This document shows positions 36,301 through 49,976 of a stretch of 64,000 nt of DNA, in pieces (the first letter of the stretch is position 1; each line of letters begins with the position of its first letter). Source of the stretch: Dipylidium caninum (taxonomy: Eukaryota > Platyhelminthes > Cestoda > Cyclophyllidea > Dipylidiidae); NCBI GenBank assembly GCA_017562135.1, contig QEYB01001360.1, forward strand, positions 1 through 64,000, read 5' to 3'. Below the pieces are notes generated by a model. The model saw only the letters and a program-made list of their open reading frames with translations, searched no databases and was not told where the DNA came from. Both the position numbers and the translations under genes were made by a program.

Positions 36301-39296
36301 TCGATATAACACAAGATTATTCGGTGCAAGAAACTGGAGGTTCAACAATATTCGACTACTACTTTTTTGCTCTAAATGCAGTGATAATGAAAAATTATCT
36401 GATAACTATCTCGCCATCGAAGGATGGGAAATTATACAAATACGAGTGAGTAACCGATTGGCTGGACTACCGAACAAGATTAGATATGTGAAACATCTTC
36501 GCGGTTAGGGGACTTGTGCATTACAGCAAGTCTCCCCAAATGACAGCTGAAACAAACGCGTTGTCTACGTCCTCTTTGTAATACCATAATTCCGCTGTTT
36601 TTTGTTCTCACGTTCCACGGCATTATCCTCAGCCCTTTCGTGTCATGTTGCAGTCCAAATGACGACTCGGAGGGCAGCAGTTGGTGCATCCCGTGCTGGA
36701 AGCAATCCTGCATAAAGATTTGTTACGATTTTTTCCACCTGAAATAAAGCCAGTCGTTAAGGAAGAAAGGTGCGTTTTTCGGTTGAGTGGAGAAGAACAT
36801 GAGTTGTCTACCTTCAAAACCCTCCATTTCCAATTTTGACAGAAGAGAAGGTTTACAAATCTTAATGTCGTTGCGATGAAGAAAATAATTCTCAGCGACG
36901 ACACTTGATTGCCGCGTCTGAGGCATCTATCAATATCATACTCCAGAAATATGGCACTTCATCCTCCTAAGACGGTGGTCCTGCTCTCGACAAAATCTGC
37001 CTTGACTAACACTGAGGAACACAATTCTTATAAAAGTTGTGTTGATGATACACCTCTCCTATAGGTCATGGGGTAGTTGGAATTCACACCGTCACTCCTT
37101 TCGACTAAACGGGGAAGAGGGACAGCGGGAAACGCAGTAAATGAGGAGGAGGAGGGAGGAGGGAGAGGAGGGAGAAGGCAGAGAACTACCGAAGTCAGTT
37201 AATCATTTCCACGTAGCCTTGTGATTGCACCTATAAAGACTTGGTGGGAGGAAGTTCAAGTCCTATCACAATGTACTTTTATTTCCTCCTGAGCCAAGAT
37301 GTTATCTACGTGACTTTCACGACAGCGTATGTTCAATCGCCTTGAGTACGTCATCCATTTCCACATCTCAAACATCATACAGTCGAGGTTAAAGGTAGTT
37401 GCCTTGCTTCCGTCTTCTCTTCGTGTTAAAGATTTGGAGTTGATTGGTCTCTCTAACCTCGTTTATTACACGGAAAGTGGGAGATGTAATGTGTTCGGAA
37501 AATGATAGGAAAATCGTCTATAGGACATACATTTACGTATTTCCGCCTTTCCCAAAGTGTTATTTAGGTGATCTCACCAGTGGAATTCGTAGTTGAACCA
37601 AAATAGACTTCTTTCTATGTTGTTTGTGTGCATGTACGTGTATGAGCCCTCATCATCGCCTGGATACCCCATAGTACACGAAACCCCACCCCTTCGACGA
37701 GAGATTCCACCACAAAACCTGTAAATCTGATGTGAGCTGACGACCAAATTTACAGGATTGTGAGTTCTCTCTCTTCAAGCAGTTGAGAGAAGTCAATGGG
37801 ATGGCAGTTCAGGGAAGATTATCAGATGGGTTGATGATGATAAAAGCGTATTCCCGTAGTCCTCGCTATTGTCTCTGAGTGCACCAAAGTGGGATGTAAA
37901 GTCCTTTGAATGGCAGTCCCATGTTCAAAATATTATTCCCCCATCAATAACACATTCTTTAGCCGACTAGTAGCGAATTTATGTTGCACTAACGTACCGG
38001 AAATTTGGAAAGCAAGGTACCCACGTTCACAAGCGTCCAGGTCAAACTAAACTCGGGTAAACCCCAAAACTAAAAACCCAATTATCTTTTCGGTACATCA
38101 ATAAAGCTTTATTGCATCATTTTCGGGAGCCCATTAACATTTGAACTGTTTTAAGTTCACATTCCGAAAAGTCATAGTGAATAAATGAATCTACCACATG
38201 AATTTGGTAAGTGGATCCCGCCTTTCCTGCTCGATCCAGACGCAAGATAAATTGACTATTTTCAATCTCCACCGAGGTATAATCAAAGAAGTAAACTTCA
38301 CTGACCAGGGGGATTTGCACAATTTGCCCAGTTCAAAGTAACTTGTGTCTAGTTGAATTTCGATAGGATCTCCCTTCTCCCCGGACAGGCGTATTTGTCA
38401 CTTTATGGCGATGGCAAGCAATGTAACGACGCCACCATCGCTAAGGTAGCATGGATGAAGCAATATTAAACTGGGGTGGGAGAATGGAAAGGTTACAAGC
38501 TCAAATTGGCGAAATCACATCAAGTCAGGATTCCACTTCGACGCCGTGGAGGGCGTGGATGTGCAAGTACACGAAAACAATTAACAAAGTAAAAAATTTC
38601 GTGACTCCCACCACTCTCACCCCACCCTCCTACAAAATAGAAGATAAACTACACTTTAAATTGTTTAGACGATGCGCAACACCTCTGTTATTGTTTACTC
38701 CCTTCTGTTTACTCACAGTGATCACTTACAGTGGTGATAACGCAGTGTTGTTTTATTGGCGATTTGCTTTGTTTAAACGTTTATTGCATTCCAACCTGAT
38801 CCCACACCGGCCGGCCGGCCGAAACTGCTCTAACAAAGTGAGACAGTTTTCATTCAAAATAGACGACACACTTTCCAAATAACTTTCAAGTTTACAATGT
38901 AGGTTGCAGTGAATACGAATTCTTCATTTATTCGAGCTCCGCCTACCACAGTGCTCCTGCCACGTTGACGAAGCTCGACCGTGAGACATAAACGTAAAAG
39001 TTGTTTATACTTCTCCGTCCACACAAGATGAACCGCGGAATACCTTAATTCTGAACTCTTGACTCCCGTTTTTTAACAATCATAACGTATTTCGTGAAGA
39101 AGCCGAGGTGGTGTGTACATATCCGGTGGTATAGCGTTAGCAGAATCCCACTGTGCTGGGCGGTCCGAACAACTTCACCTCAATATCACTTTCCCCCCCC
39201 CCCTGTGGCATCTATTACTTGCCTCCAGAGCCACAAATATGTGAAATATGGCCACGATTTATGACAATTAATTGTGACAAGGTGTATGATAAACAG

Positions 39297-39330
39297 TTTG
39301 GAGGATGGTCGTATTTGGAGGATGGTCGTA
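39297..39330 (+). repeat. Two tandem copies of a 17-nt unit
   Basis: TTTGGAGGATGGTCGTA is repeated exactly twice, at 39297-39313 and 39314-39330. Confidence 0.9.
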
Positions 39331-42300
39331 TTTCGAGTGTGGCAGTCGTTTCCGCCATACCCGTCCACCATACCTTTATTTTGTATACTTTTTTTTCCTG
39401 AGCAAGTGTACAGATCACGTGATCTTCAACACAAGGCATTAATTACGACAGACGTTTTCCACCATAGTGACATAAAATATGCTTTAATCTTTGCTTTCAG
39501 AACAAGAGAGGCGGTCTTAACTTCCGCTTACTTTACTAGATTAAATTATCAGCCTTATTCTTTCACTTTGTGCACTCATTACACATACAAAGCACAGTTG
39601 AATGTGAAGTCCACCCAATTTCAGTTGTTTATTTTACCTCCACCTTCAAGGAGGCTTGTATAGAAGTCATCAAAGGAACCGATTAAAATATCATTGTCTC
39701 GAGAGTAACTGAAAAAAAAAATAATAAATGTGGATTTACTGACTTCGTTGGGGTGGGAGGCCCCTTCTCTCCGCCATAAAACCCATCTAACACTCATTGG
39801 GAGAATACAGATTAATTTGCTTACTCTCTCACTGTGGCCAGCTATCAAAAGGTCAACCATCGGCTGGTTTACTGCGTTGATGTGTTTGTGGCACTTTGAT
39901 CCAACCAAATGACACAAATTTTGGATACAACCAGTTTAAGATGGCACTGTCAGCGAGGTCGGATTGGAAAATGCAATGTCCTCTAATGTGTGATGTTAAA
40001 AAAAGAAATGGCAAGGGGCTAGGACCTTTTGATCCTATAGTTTTATTCAATCGAAAGCTTCTCCTGCAGGATTTTCGAGGGGTACGCGGTTTCCCCTCCC
40101 CATTCTCTTTGTGCAATGGGTTCGTATGAGTGGGAAACGGTGGTCTCAACTTTCTACGGCCTCGTCACACTTAAGACATAATGTCATGTGCCTTCCGGCC
40201 ATTCCGACATCTCTCTGAGATCGTCATCTCAAAAAAGGTTTGTTAAATTGACGAATACGAATTTTGGAAACATTGTTGACCTTCTGATCTCCACTGCGCC
40301 TCATAATCACCTAGTTTTCACGTTGGACGATATTAAAGCCCAGCCAGTGGATATTGTCTTCGTCTCCTCGACTTCGGGTGACCACGCGGAGGACCAGTCT
40401 TTGGTGGCCAAATGCCCAACTTCTGGCCACTCCAAGCTCATACCGTTTTGAGATGTCGATGTTAAATAACACCGTGTCTGACCAGAACACAATTTTAAAT
40501 AATGAACACTTACACAACGAAAGGTTGGATACAATCCCACTCTGGGAGGCTACCGACACTTCTCTTTATCCCTCCAAATTGTTGCGATGTAATCAAGTTG
40601 ATGCATAAGACAAGATCGTGCTTACACGTAGTGAATAAAACGTAAAAATTCATGGAAAGGTAGGGAGCGACCGTATGATTCTTCTCTCCTCTTTGACTGA
40701 TATTACAAAAACACTTTTCAACAAAAGTAATCAGTTTGCATTTTAACTCGGCGTCTGACTGTCACCGATTGTGCAAAGATGGTGATAACCGTCCATGGAA
40801 AGCCATTTACTTCTAAAGTCGCATGCCAGAATGATAGCTTGGCGATAAGGCGTTAAGGAGACTTTATAGTAAGATTAGAAGAGGCCGGTTAGACAGCCGA
40901 TTCGAGCATGAGGATTGTACCCATTTTATTAAATGTAGAGCTTGTTCACATTCTACCTATTTTTCAAAAGGGATGTTCACCGTGAACCACTTCAATTCAA
41001 GAAAATACACCAAAGTCTTACCCATGATAAAAGCCTTTTCTGAGAAAGTGTTCGCAGTGTCAGTAATAGTGGGCGATAATTTCCTCATGTTTACCTTTGC
41101 ACTCCGTTCACAGAAGCGTAGAAAGATAGTGAATACACTTAGACGGGAGTTAATGTGAGTCAAAGAGAGAAAGAGAAGGAACATTAAATGATCCGAAAAA
41201 TTTAATTAGTCATTGCATGTTGTTGGGTCCCAGTTGCTCCAACTTCACCGCTCGCCAGGTCCATGAGGGCATATCTTGTTCTTGTGGGTGTGTGTGAGTG
41301 CATGTGTGTACGCGTGGGGATATAAACAAGCTGTTTCAAAATTATTGAAAATTTTTTGACAAATAAATCACAGTACATAACTCTCATAGTGAGTGTGTAC
41401 CACATTTCCGGCCGCGAATCTCTGGAGTCCTCATAGAAAGAGTGCAGAATGATATTACATAAAAGTTAGTAGGACATTCATTCCGTTCACCTCGTACATG
41501 CCATTCAGTCGACTTCCCTACTGTCAGCTCAGTTGTGTCATAAGACTAAGTAAAATCACGTCAGCTCCTATGGAGAAGAGAAAAAAGCACCCAATATAGT
41601 GCGGCAGGAGAGATGTTTAGCCACCGACGCCGTGTGGATGTCCGATGAAAAGTTAAATATAACTCCATTGCACAACTGTCCCAACTGATTACGGCTATAA
41701 AAAGATTGGAACATCAGTGGAGACCGCGCCAGCCGCCTTTTTCCTCGTTCACAAAATATTCCATCTTCATGGACATGTAGGCTTCCTTTACAACTCTAAA
41801 TTGTTAAATACTTTAATCTTCCTACGAAGGTGATTGAACCTTCGCTGCAAAGGCAGAAGACCTAACTGCATGCCTAAGATCTGATATGGAACCTACGCTC
41901 CCTCCAAGCGATTACTTAAGGCGAGTACTGATTAGACAAGTCACATTTCTCCCACTAATATCCTCTTACCCGTTGTCACTTTCCCGGTGGAAAACAAAGT
42001 CATTAGTTTTTTTCAAGGAAGAAAATAGGGAAGACCTAGTTCTGAGTGAACTGAGTGAATATTCTGAGCGTGAATCCACCACGTCGGATGAATGTAGACC
42101 GATAATGTCTTAAGATCACAAATTTGGTCTCACTATCAACTACCTGTCCTCATATAGGATTGGCTTTGGTCACCACAGCAGTCTCTACCGGGGGATAAAA
42201 TAGAATCTCTTTTTCCTCGCAAACATGCGAGATCATACTGATGAAAATGTCATGAAATAAAATCTCATTGCGACCCAGTGTGCTGGGGGAAGAGAACCGA

Positions 42301-43060
42301 CAACCAATCAACGGTGCTTTGAAGTAAGTCGGAGACCAAGGGAGGCCTTTGTCCGTCTTTAGTCGTCTACCGCCATCCGGAAGAGAATCGCTGGTTCCTC
42401 TGACCCATGGGGAGACAGTGAAATTTTAAGTGATTCAGCTCAGTTCATCGCCTCCAAAAACCGAGCCAGTAATACCCCATTTAATCAACCGAAGTTTCTT
42501 ATTAGATGTCGGCTCACCTTATCCCAAATTCTAGTGAAATATAAGTAACGGAAGTTGAGAAATTTGAAGCCTTGATCCATTGAATTTAATTCGTTTCTAC
42601 TTTCGTGGACAAGCATGTTGGGAATGGGTTTTAGGCAACCTCAATTATTATAAACATTGAGGCGTAAAGCGACTTAGAGGCAATAGTCGGGATTCCGTCG
42701 ACGCTCACTTAACTTACTTCCCTCGACATACTCGTGTTACGTTTCCAGTCTATCCACGTATTCGCCCGTAAGGGCAAATACCGACTTCTCGCAGTGGAGA
42801 GGCTTTTAGTTAAGTGCATAAAAGAATTTTACTGAAGTTATATCAAAATAATGCTGCTATCGGATCTCAGTGATACACTACCGTTTTAACGAGCAGAGAA
42901 AAGGAGGCGATGCTCACCTCGTTTGCATTAATTACGAGTTTTTGATAGCAATTAATTATGTTAATTCGTCTTCCATCATTAACTTGCAAATTTTAACAAA
43001 AACGACGGCAAGCCTGAACTACTCTCCTCCAAGTCCCACTGCTTTTTGGCGGGACAGAGA

Positions 43061-43080
43061 GAGGCGAGGCGAGGCGAGGC
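43061..43080 (+). repeat. GAGGC microsatellite
   Basis: Four perfect copies of GAGGC, continued by imperfect GACGC, inside a G-rich stretch. Confidence 0.9.
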
Positions 43081-44989
43081 GACGCGAGAAGACTTGGGGT
43101 GGAATGGGGCAGAGTTAGGCTTCAAAGTAAAACTACTTCCCACATCATCGTTCGTTTCTTATACACCCTGTCGACATTAATTATCACCAAAAACAAGACT
43201 ATTAAAATGTGTGTAATGACTGTCTAAGCATGCCATGTTGCTCTTCCACTATTTTTTCCTTTTCTTCCACCCCTTTGCACGTCTACGGCCAGGAGTTAGG
43301 GTGGAAGAGGATTAGTATAGCATGTTGGAATTAGGCAGACTGTTTATTACACACCCTCGTCTTTTTACGTAAATAATGTTACACATAAAACCACCTTATA
43401 ACCTTCCAGCCCATCATCAGACTTGGAGACGACCTAAGGAGATAAAGTCTCCCACCTTTTCAGTCTGTTCGCAAAACAACTTTACCGTCTCATTTCCTTC
43501 TCCGGTTATGACTTTCCAGCCTTGATAAGCCAAGGGTGATATCTGTTATTTTTGGAATAAACTCTTCTGTTAACCTCTCGAAGATAGAAGTTGAGGGGCC
43601 AGAGGAGGAGACCAAGTGACAAGTTAGTGAAAGTACATTAGGCCGATGCCAGCGAGGAAAGCGATGGTGGCATTTAAGTTTCCTTTTTTTAGGTTTCCTT
43701 AATTTGCATTTAGGCGAGTACGAATGAATTTGTTTGACATTATAACAGACATTTCGATGAAGGTAGACGATTATTCTGTCCGAGGAATGGACGGAAGTTA
43801 GTAGAGATTGGAATAAGGGGATTGCTTTTCGCCTAGGGCCACCCTTTGTCTACGCTAGGGCTTTGCCAGTGACATGACCATAAAGTTAGGTTTTTAATTA
43901 TCATTAACACATCTCATCGTGTCAGGTGAAATTTTCCGACCATTACATCAAAGCATGAGTCGTATGCTGTTAAAAGGGAGGTCATGTAAAAATTTCCCAG
44001 TGTGAAAAGTCTCCACTTGTCGGACCGGTTAAGGTGAATAAATGGCTTGAGGCTTTTAATGGGCCTTGGCCTCCGTCGACTGACTGGGGAAAGCTCGCAA
44101 TTTTCTCGCATTGGAACTTACCTCTGTCCCTAGCTCTCTCTCTCCCTCTAACCTTCAGATGAGTTTGGTGCCGTAGGTGTATATGTGACTTACTGCACAA
44201 GGGTTGTTCATCCACCGCCAATTTGTACTTACCTCGAATGAATTGGCCGCCAGGTTGCGCCGACAGCCTCCCACATTTTCTCCGCGTTAATATTACCCCA
44301 TGTCTGTTTTAACTGACAGTGAAAGGTGAATTACAATGAAAGTGAGACAGGCTACCATAGTAAACAATGGGTGTTGAGGCAGAGAGTGATTTCGCTGTCC
44401 GTTTATGATTGATAGGCGACTTCAAAGTGAATATACAACTGACATCAAAGCCAGTTATTTGTTTGTCTCCCCGTAAGTAATTGTATTAAAATGAGGTCCC
44501 TCTTAATGATTTCACATTCATTAGAAGCAGCGGACATTGGCCACTGTGCCAGGTATGCAACAACTTCAACCTTCGACCGACATCGAGTCAATGAGACCGT
44601 AGACGTTAATGCATCCTCATCGCACCTGGCTCAAGTACTTCCAATAATAAGTAGTGCTTCCTGTGAAGCGCACTTAATCCAATCCGTGAGTCTCTTGCCG
44701 CCTACTTACAGTTATTGTTAGTCAGAAACGGTTAAAATCAGCCCAGTCGCAAAGCGTGGGTGACAATGATATGAGAGTCCTAACTGTCCTCGACTCATTC
44801 GTCGGTCAGGCGAGAGTCTAGTATATCGTTCATTTTGGAATGAATTCAAATAATGACCGGCTGATCTGAAGAGGGTATAATTAAGGCTGTAAATATTTGA
44901 CTAAAAGTTATGAAAGGGGCGTTTCTGTTTAGTCTGTGTTCAGCAGGCTATACGAGTTCAAATTGAGTCAGCCAGCTCGACAAGTTTCG

Positions 44990-45497
44990 ATGAAAACAGT
45001 AATGAGACATTTGAAGTTGGATGCATTGTGAACAAAATGTTCAATGATTCTTCCAAAATCTTCCTTCTGGCAGTTTGAGTATCGTGAAGGCGACTACTGG
45101 CCCATGTTATGATGACTGTGGAATCGGATCCAACACAACAACTGTTCGTGAACTTGGACCTAAACGAGGAACTGATGTCATATAGTCGGCCGTATTAAAA
45201 CAATGTCTGTCTGCAACAAAAGAGGTCGCAACTGTGGCGTGCCAACCGATGAAACTGCAAATGATCGACCGACGGGAAGATCAACTGCAAATCTGTGTTG
45301 CGTCCTTCACAGTACGCGAGTGCCATCGTTTTTGCAAAAAATCATCACCCATGATGAAAAGTGGATTTCGTATGACAATCGAATGTTATGAAGCAAATGG
45401 GTAGTTAAGAATACACGCCCAGGACACACGCTTAGGCCGAAATCCCATGGAAACAATGGTGGTTGCCATATGGTTGAATGCCCGAGGAGTGATCCAC
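44990..45497 (+). pseudogene. Decayed mariner transposase
   Basis: Fragments of a mariner transposase in shifting frames. Near 45120 a VESDPTQ segment matches the helix-turn-helix linker region of the family. At about 45226-45290, QLWRAN and later DRREDQLQIC align to the stretch before the first catalytic Asp. 45203-45391 contains FLQKIITHDEKWISYDNR, where the family has a THDEKW/TGDEKW motif with that Asp. About 45450-45495 encodes MVVAIWLNARGVIHS, matching the segment after it. Several frameshifts and a stop after the DEKW motif show that it is inactive. The part carrying the second and third catalytic residues is missing; a CCTT microsatellite begins where it would start. Terminal inverted repeats were not found. 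Confidence 0.75.
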
Positions 45498-45520
45498 TCC
45501 TTCCTTCCTTCCTTCCTTCC
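45498..45520 (+). repeat. CCTT microsatellite
   Basis: Perfect tetranucleotide tract directly following the truncated mariner. Confidence 0.95.
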
Positions 45521-47740
45521 TACAACCAGAAGAAACCGTAACAGCGGCGGGGTCCTTTTGTCATGCGTGAGAGGGGGGGGGAAATAAGAGAGAAAAAGAA
45601 CCAGCATCACTCAGTCTGTATGGCGAAATGTCATTGTATAGTTATAGAGCACGACGACGGCATTAAGCTTTAATTACTGCTTACAGGTTAAATAACTTCT
45701 CTGCAACATGACATTTTACCACACCCATTATACCTACCCCAAATTTCTCCGACTGATTGTTTACTTTTCCATATTTACAGATTATTTCAAGGGAAAAAGG
45801 AACACACTGAGCAAAATGATATTATAAAAGACTTTGGAGAAGTTGCTAAAAAGTATGCATTCTAAATGACGTGTCCAATTCTTGGCAGAACATTGTAATC
45901 GCCAATGGAGATTATTTCCATTGAAATAATTATTTGTTTTCTACTTCTAATAAACCCCCGTTTCTTAGATTACAACCCGAACCTAATTTAAACAGTTTAG
46001 GGAGTATTTCATTAGCAATTTGTGGCCGGTAGCACTTGCATCATAATGGGCAAGGTCAAGTTCTTAGGTCTCACACCGGCCCCCAAGGGTTAAGTTTGGG
46101 ATTAATCTTGTGGGCACCGAATTTCCCTCTCCAGTTCTGAAATTTGTAAAAGTTCACCAAATTAAGTTCAATCATTCTACAGCCACATGTTCCCACATGG
46201 AAATAATCGCACTTGCGGTCCCTTACCACAGGCTTCTTTTTGTTCTGTCAGTTTTTGACGACTGAAAAACTATTCAATCCTCTAGAATAAGTAAGTTTCG
46301 TTTCCTATTTGAGAAATTAGCTCAAGCCACAGTCTGATTCGTCAATAGTCCACGGGGAAAGGCCATTGGTGGAAAGCAGTGCCGAAAAGAGAATGACAGG
46401 GGCACACCAGAGTACCGTAGCTTCACTTACGGCCTCGTCCCGAATCTTGGCGATTAAATGTCGCAATAGGCATGTAACTCGCCTTCGTGATGGCACACCT
46501 AAGACGGTCACCCAAAGATTGTTCCCTCTCTTAAGGAAGGGAAGTTGAAAGAGCAGCGGTGAAATTAAATGGTATTGTGGGAAGACGTGGAACAAGTATG
46601 GCGTATCAAAGGTACCTCTAGTCTGTCCAACGTCTGGTAGTCAATGAAGAGTTTACAAGCTCAACGGGAAATGTCGTTTAACTTCAAAATTGCAGCCCAT
46701 CGTGCGCTCCGAGTCCCAGTTTGGAAGAGGCATGTAGGTAGATGGCGAAAATTTATGTACATCAGAAGGTTAATTTCGACCGGCAAGACATACTATTTCC
46801 TTTGCGTGTGTGGATGTGTGTGTGTATTTGCGTAAATGAGCAAAGCAAAGTCCTGCCTTCTGTAAAGTAACTTCTACCCCTCCACCGCCTCAAGATCCGA
46901 ATCTGATTTAACTCCTGTTGTGGAGATAAGCAATCCTTAACTTTGAAACTTCTATTTCCAGACCGCGAATTACATATTAAATTAAGCCTTCCAAGGTAGG
47001 CAAAAACCATATACCAATGGTTAAAATTATTTTCAACTTATCTTATTGAAATGGCAGTTATTTAGACCGAAGCAGCAGACTCTGTAGCAAATTTAAAATT
47101 AATCGTCGATCTCTGTCACCCACAGAGTAAACTTCATCTCACCAAAATCTCCTTTTGCCTACATCTCCTTTGATGTGTAGGTCTAAAGGGGACGACCCAA
47201 AAAAACTTCAGGAAGCGGCAACTGTTTTATTACTAATCTAAGTAAATCTGCTCCACCATTGTGTGCACTTATTCCTGGCGGGCATTAAGTGTTTGGGTGA
47301 AATATGCCTCATAGCCGCGTGAATGGAAAAGACAGTTGGTGGAACATTGTTGAATAAATGCGTGAGGATGTAAAAGACTAACGTGTGATCGCCTTTAACC
47401 ACTTTGCATCCAGGAAAGAACACCAGAAAGAGGTCGAAAAGGCGCAACAGAGATGGGGCGGATGACAGTAAACATGGGGTGAAAAGTTCTAAAAACAATT
47501 TTTATCTCAATGAGTCTTAGTGCCAGGCGGCGGTAGAGTCAATTAAAGATAGAAATAAAAGTTATTAAAAGCTTCACATTCCCATAACCAATTCTTAGGA
47601 GAAAAATAAATAGAAAAGGGACATTTAGACGTCCTGGTGTGGACAGTTTTCCTTAAATTGGCCGGCTTGGGTGTAGTACGCAAAGAGAGAACACGTAAGA
47701 TTTGAAAATTTGGTGCTAATTTGAACTTATTCGGATGTAC
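45521..47740. other. Stretch between two mariner remnants
   Basis: No gene is recognised. A short TG-rich tract is present near 46803-46827. ORFs at 46366-46548, 46644-46835 and 47238-47498 (-) have no supporting context. Confidence 0.45.
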
Positions 47741-47743
47741 TAG

Positions 47744-48955
47744 GTCTGCCGGAAAGTCTTGTTCACATTTGGAGTAAAACAAAATGCACTTTTTTTACTG
47801 TCAAGGGACAAACAATGTAATTGACATTACATTGTAATAAATTCTTGCCAGCTTCAGGGTAATTCATATGTTCTATTTTTGAAAATTGTCTTATCTTTAG
47901 ATGCGAAAAATTGAACCAGTGCATGTTGGATATTTTCATCATCTTCTCATTTTTGGCCCTCCACAAATTTTTTAATGACAAAAACAAGCGATAGACGCAG
48001 AATGGGTTCCAAGCCTGGGCAATATGGCGGATGTGACAGAATTTTTCAGCCCTCCGCAATTTTTGACGAGTCTCCAAACCAGCATTTGGCTTGGCATTCG
48101 CATGATGTCGCATGATGCCCTTCCCCTTCAACACAGCCGGCCTTAACTTATCCCCTTGCTGAAAATCCTTCTCCGAATTGAGCTTTACCTTCGGCTCTAA
48201 AAGCATGTAATGCATTGGTCATCCAATGTCCCACCGCACACATCACAACACTCCCTTATTCGCAGTCACATTCGCTTTCGAGGCGGCTTGCGAGGTGGAG
48301 GGGCCACATTCTGCGGAACCACAATACGCCCCTTGCGCTAAAACTTCTTTCGCCCATAATCCATGTTTCTTCCCAGCCATCATCCGCTTCAAGAAGGGCT
48401 CTATTTTGTTCCGAGCAAGCAGAAATGTGCACATGACGACTCGATCATCCAAATTCCTCTCATTTCATTTATGTGGCACTCATCTTCAACACTTACACAC
48501 CAATCCCTTCTTCCGCATATGGTCCCAAACGGTTTGCTGAGCAGAAATATGCCTCTTTACCGTCCTCGCTGTTGTTAGAAGAGGATCTCACGCCAACACG
48601 GTCTTGACAATTTTGTTGTCGGTGTAGGAAGTTCGCCCACAAAGTGGCTTTTCAGAAGACTATAAATCGTCTGATTCACATTCTTCCAACCATTTTCTGC
48701 AAGTCCTCTCAGAAACTGCACCCTCACCAATCATTTCAATACGTTTCTGCATGCTTGTGTAGCATTTGTACCTTGTTGAAATTAGTTTAGCATGCGCCTG
48801 CGTAAATGAGCTCCGTCGGTAGCCATGAGTACACCTTGGCTGCGTTGGTGGGCCTAAATTAAGTGGCAAAAATGGGGAACCCAACATGAGCCCGGTATAC
48901 ATGTCCTCCGTGTCAAAATTTGTTGCCATAGCAACGAGCACCACTTTCGGGTAGA
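47744..48955 (-). mobile_element. Degenerate mariner element with remnant terminal repeats
   Basis: A near full-length mariner on the minus strand. The N-terminal helix-turn-helix is in 48944-48660 (GEGAVSERTCRKWLEE). The segment around the first catalytic Asp is in 48452-48243 (LLARNKIEPFLKRMMAGKK), where the family has FLxRIVTGDEK, so the Asp itself is lost here. The C-terminal part is in 48215-47763 (RHHANAKPNAGLETRQKL, then AQAWNPFCVYRLFLSLKNL), matching the family's HDNARPH and SPDLAPSDYHLF blocks, with both catalytic Asp positions changed. Ends show a partial inverted repeat: GTCTGCCGGAAAGT at 47744-47757 against GTCTACCCGAAAGT (reverse complement of 48942-48955), with TA near both outer ends. 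Length is about 1.2 kb, usual for the family. Three frames and missing acidic residues make it inactive. Confidence 0.8.
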
Positions 48956-49068
48956 CGTTATAGTTGGGGTTTGTGACTCACGGTCTGGGGTGTCAGCCAC
49001 ACCAGCGTCTCTCTCCTTCATCTGACTGTAGCCTTTCCTGTGAAATGGACTTACCGTGAGTTAGGGAG

Positions 49069-49976
49069 ACCCGCTACAGGATGATAAAAGGTTTGCTACG
49101 GAATGTGACCACATGGAAAGAGAAGAACAAGCAATGAAGACGGCACATTCCGTTGACTGGACAAGAGGACGATACACTAGTGTGAATGGCCCGAAATTCG
49201 AACTCCAATGTGTAAGAGACAGGGAAGGGGTCTACTCCACTGACATTCCTCTCCTTTCGAAAAGGAATGTCAGCACGCATGCATGCTCGTCATGCAATGT
49301 TGCACAGTCTAGTACACCCCTAACCACTTCACCCTCACCCACGGCACAGTCCTCGTGAAGGCGGTATGGGCCTTGTCAACCACGACCTCCTTCATGCATG
49401 CAAGCAAGCGAAGGAGAGAAAGAGAGGGGGAAAGGGGGGAAAGGGAGCAGAACGTCAGTCTGAACTCGTAGTAGCACGACTGAAATCTCCCTTGTCTACT
49501 GACTGTCTGCCCACCTTATCGGACGTTTGTTGAAGTGCCACTCCTCCACAGTCTGGCAACGTGGCTCGTGCTTTCCCTTGGTGCGTTCTCGCAACCTCTC
49601 GTCGCACAGACGCGGGCACATCTAGTGTGATCTACACCGGGTGGTGGTGTAGTGCTTAGGAATAAAGAGTGGCTTCACACTCCACATGTAATTTGGATGG
49701 GGTCACGCGGCGGTACTTGTGGCCTGTTCATGAATCGCACAAATTGGCAACTGCAATGACGACTCAGATAGTCATGATATGAAAAGGATTAAATGGGAGT
49801 TTTGACTGTGCGCCTGTTTTGTGAGGCTTATCTACGAGATGTCGGGTATGTCGACAGTTCAACCGGCTAAATTTCGAGGGTATGTGGGTAAAAAATGAGG
49901 AAGGAAGGCGGCCAAACCGAAAGTCCAAAAACCTCTACAGAAATCAAAATAGCCGTCAAGCGAAAGGGACAAATAA
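49069..49976 (+). repeat. Second inverted repeat, left arm
   Basis: The reverse complement of this arm matches 53110-54070 almost base for base. The outer ends pair CGCTACAGG (49069) with CCTGTAGCG (ending 54070). The inner ends pair GGGACAAATAA (ending 49976) with TTATTTGTCCC (starting 53110), with weaker similarity continuing inward. Both arms contain a hairpin (49241-49250 with 49263-49272, TGACATTCCT and its complement). The left arm lacks about 75 bp found in the right arm near 53631-53705. There is no target-site duplication that I can see. Confidence 0.92.

Larger units (their letters stand above)
33313..44985. other. Gene-poor region
   Basis: No gene can be supported here. ORFs of 60-143 codons occur in all frames without splice sites or recognisable domains, including 34778-35216 (+), 36480-36926 (-), 38117-38320 (-), 38451-38882 (+) and 39621-40149 (-). 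Simple repeats are a purine tract 37141-37180 (GGAGGA-type), CCGGCCGGCCGGCC at 38807-38820, a C run near 39193-39203, a 17-nt doublet at 39297-39330, a TG-rich tract near 41283-41310 and GAGGC repeats at 43061-43080. A minus-strand stretch 40311-40559 has a faint DDE-transposase look and is discussed under rejected items. Confidence 0.45.

Noticed and set aside
40311..40559. Minus-strand open stretch with VFWSDTVLFNID and RSWAFGHQR, faintly like a Tc1/IS630 DDE transposase
   Set aside because: Similarity is limited to one short block, catalytic spacing cannot be verified, and the remainder is broken by stops.
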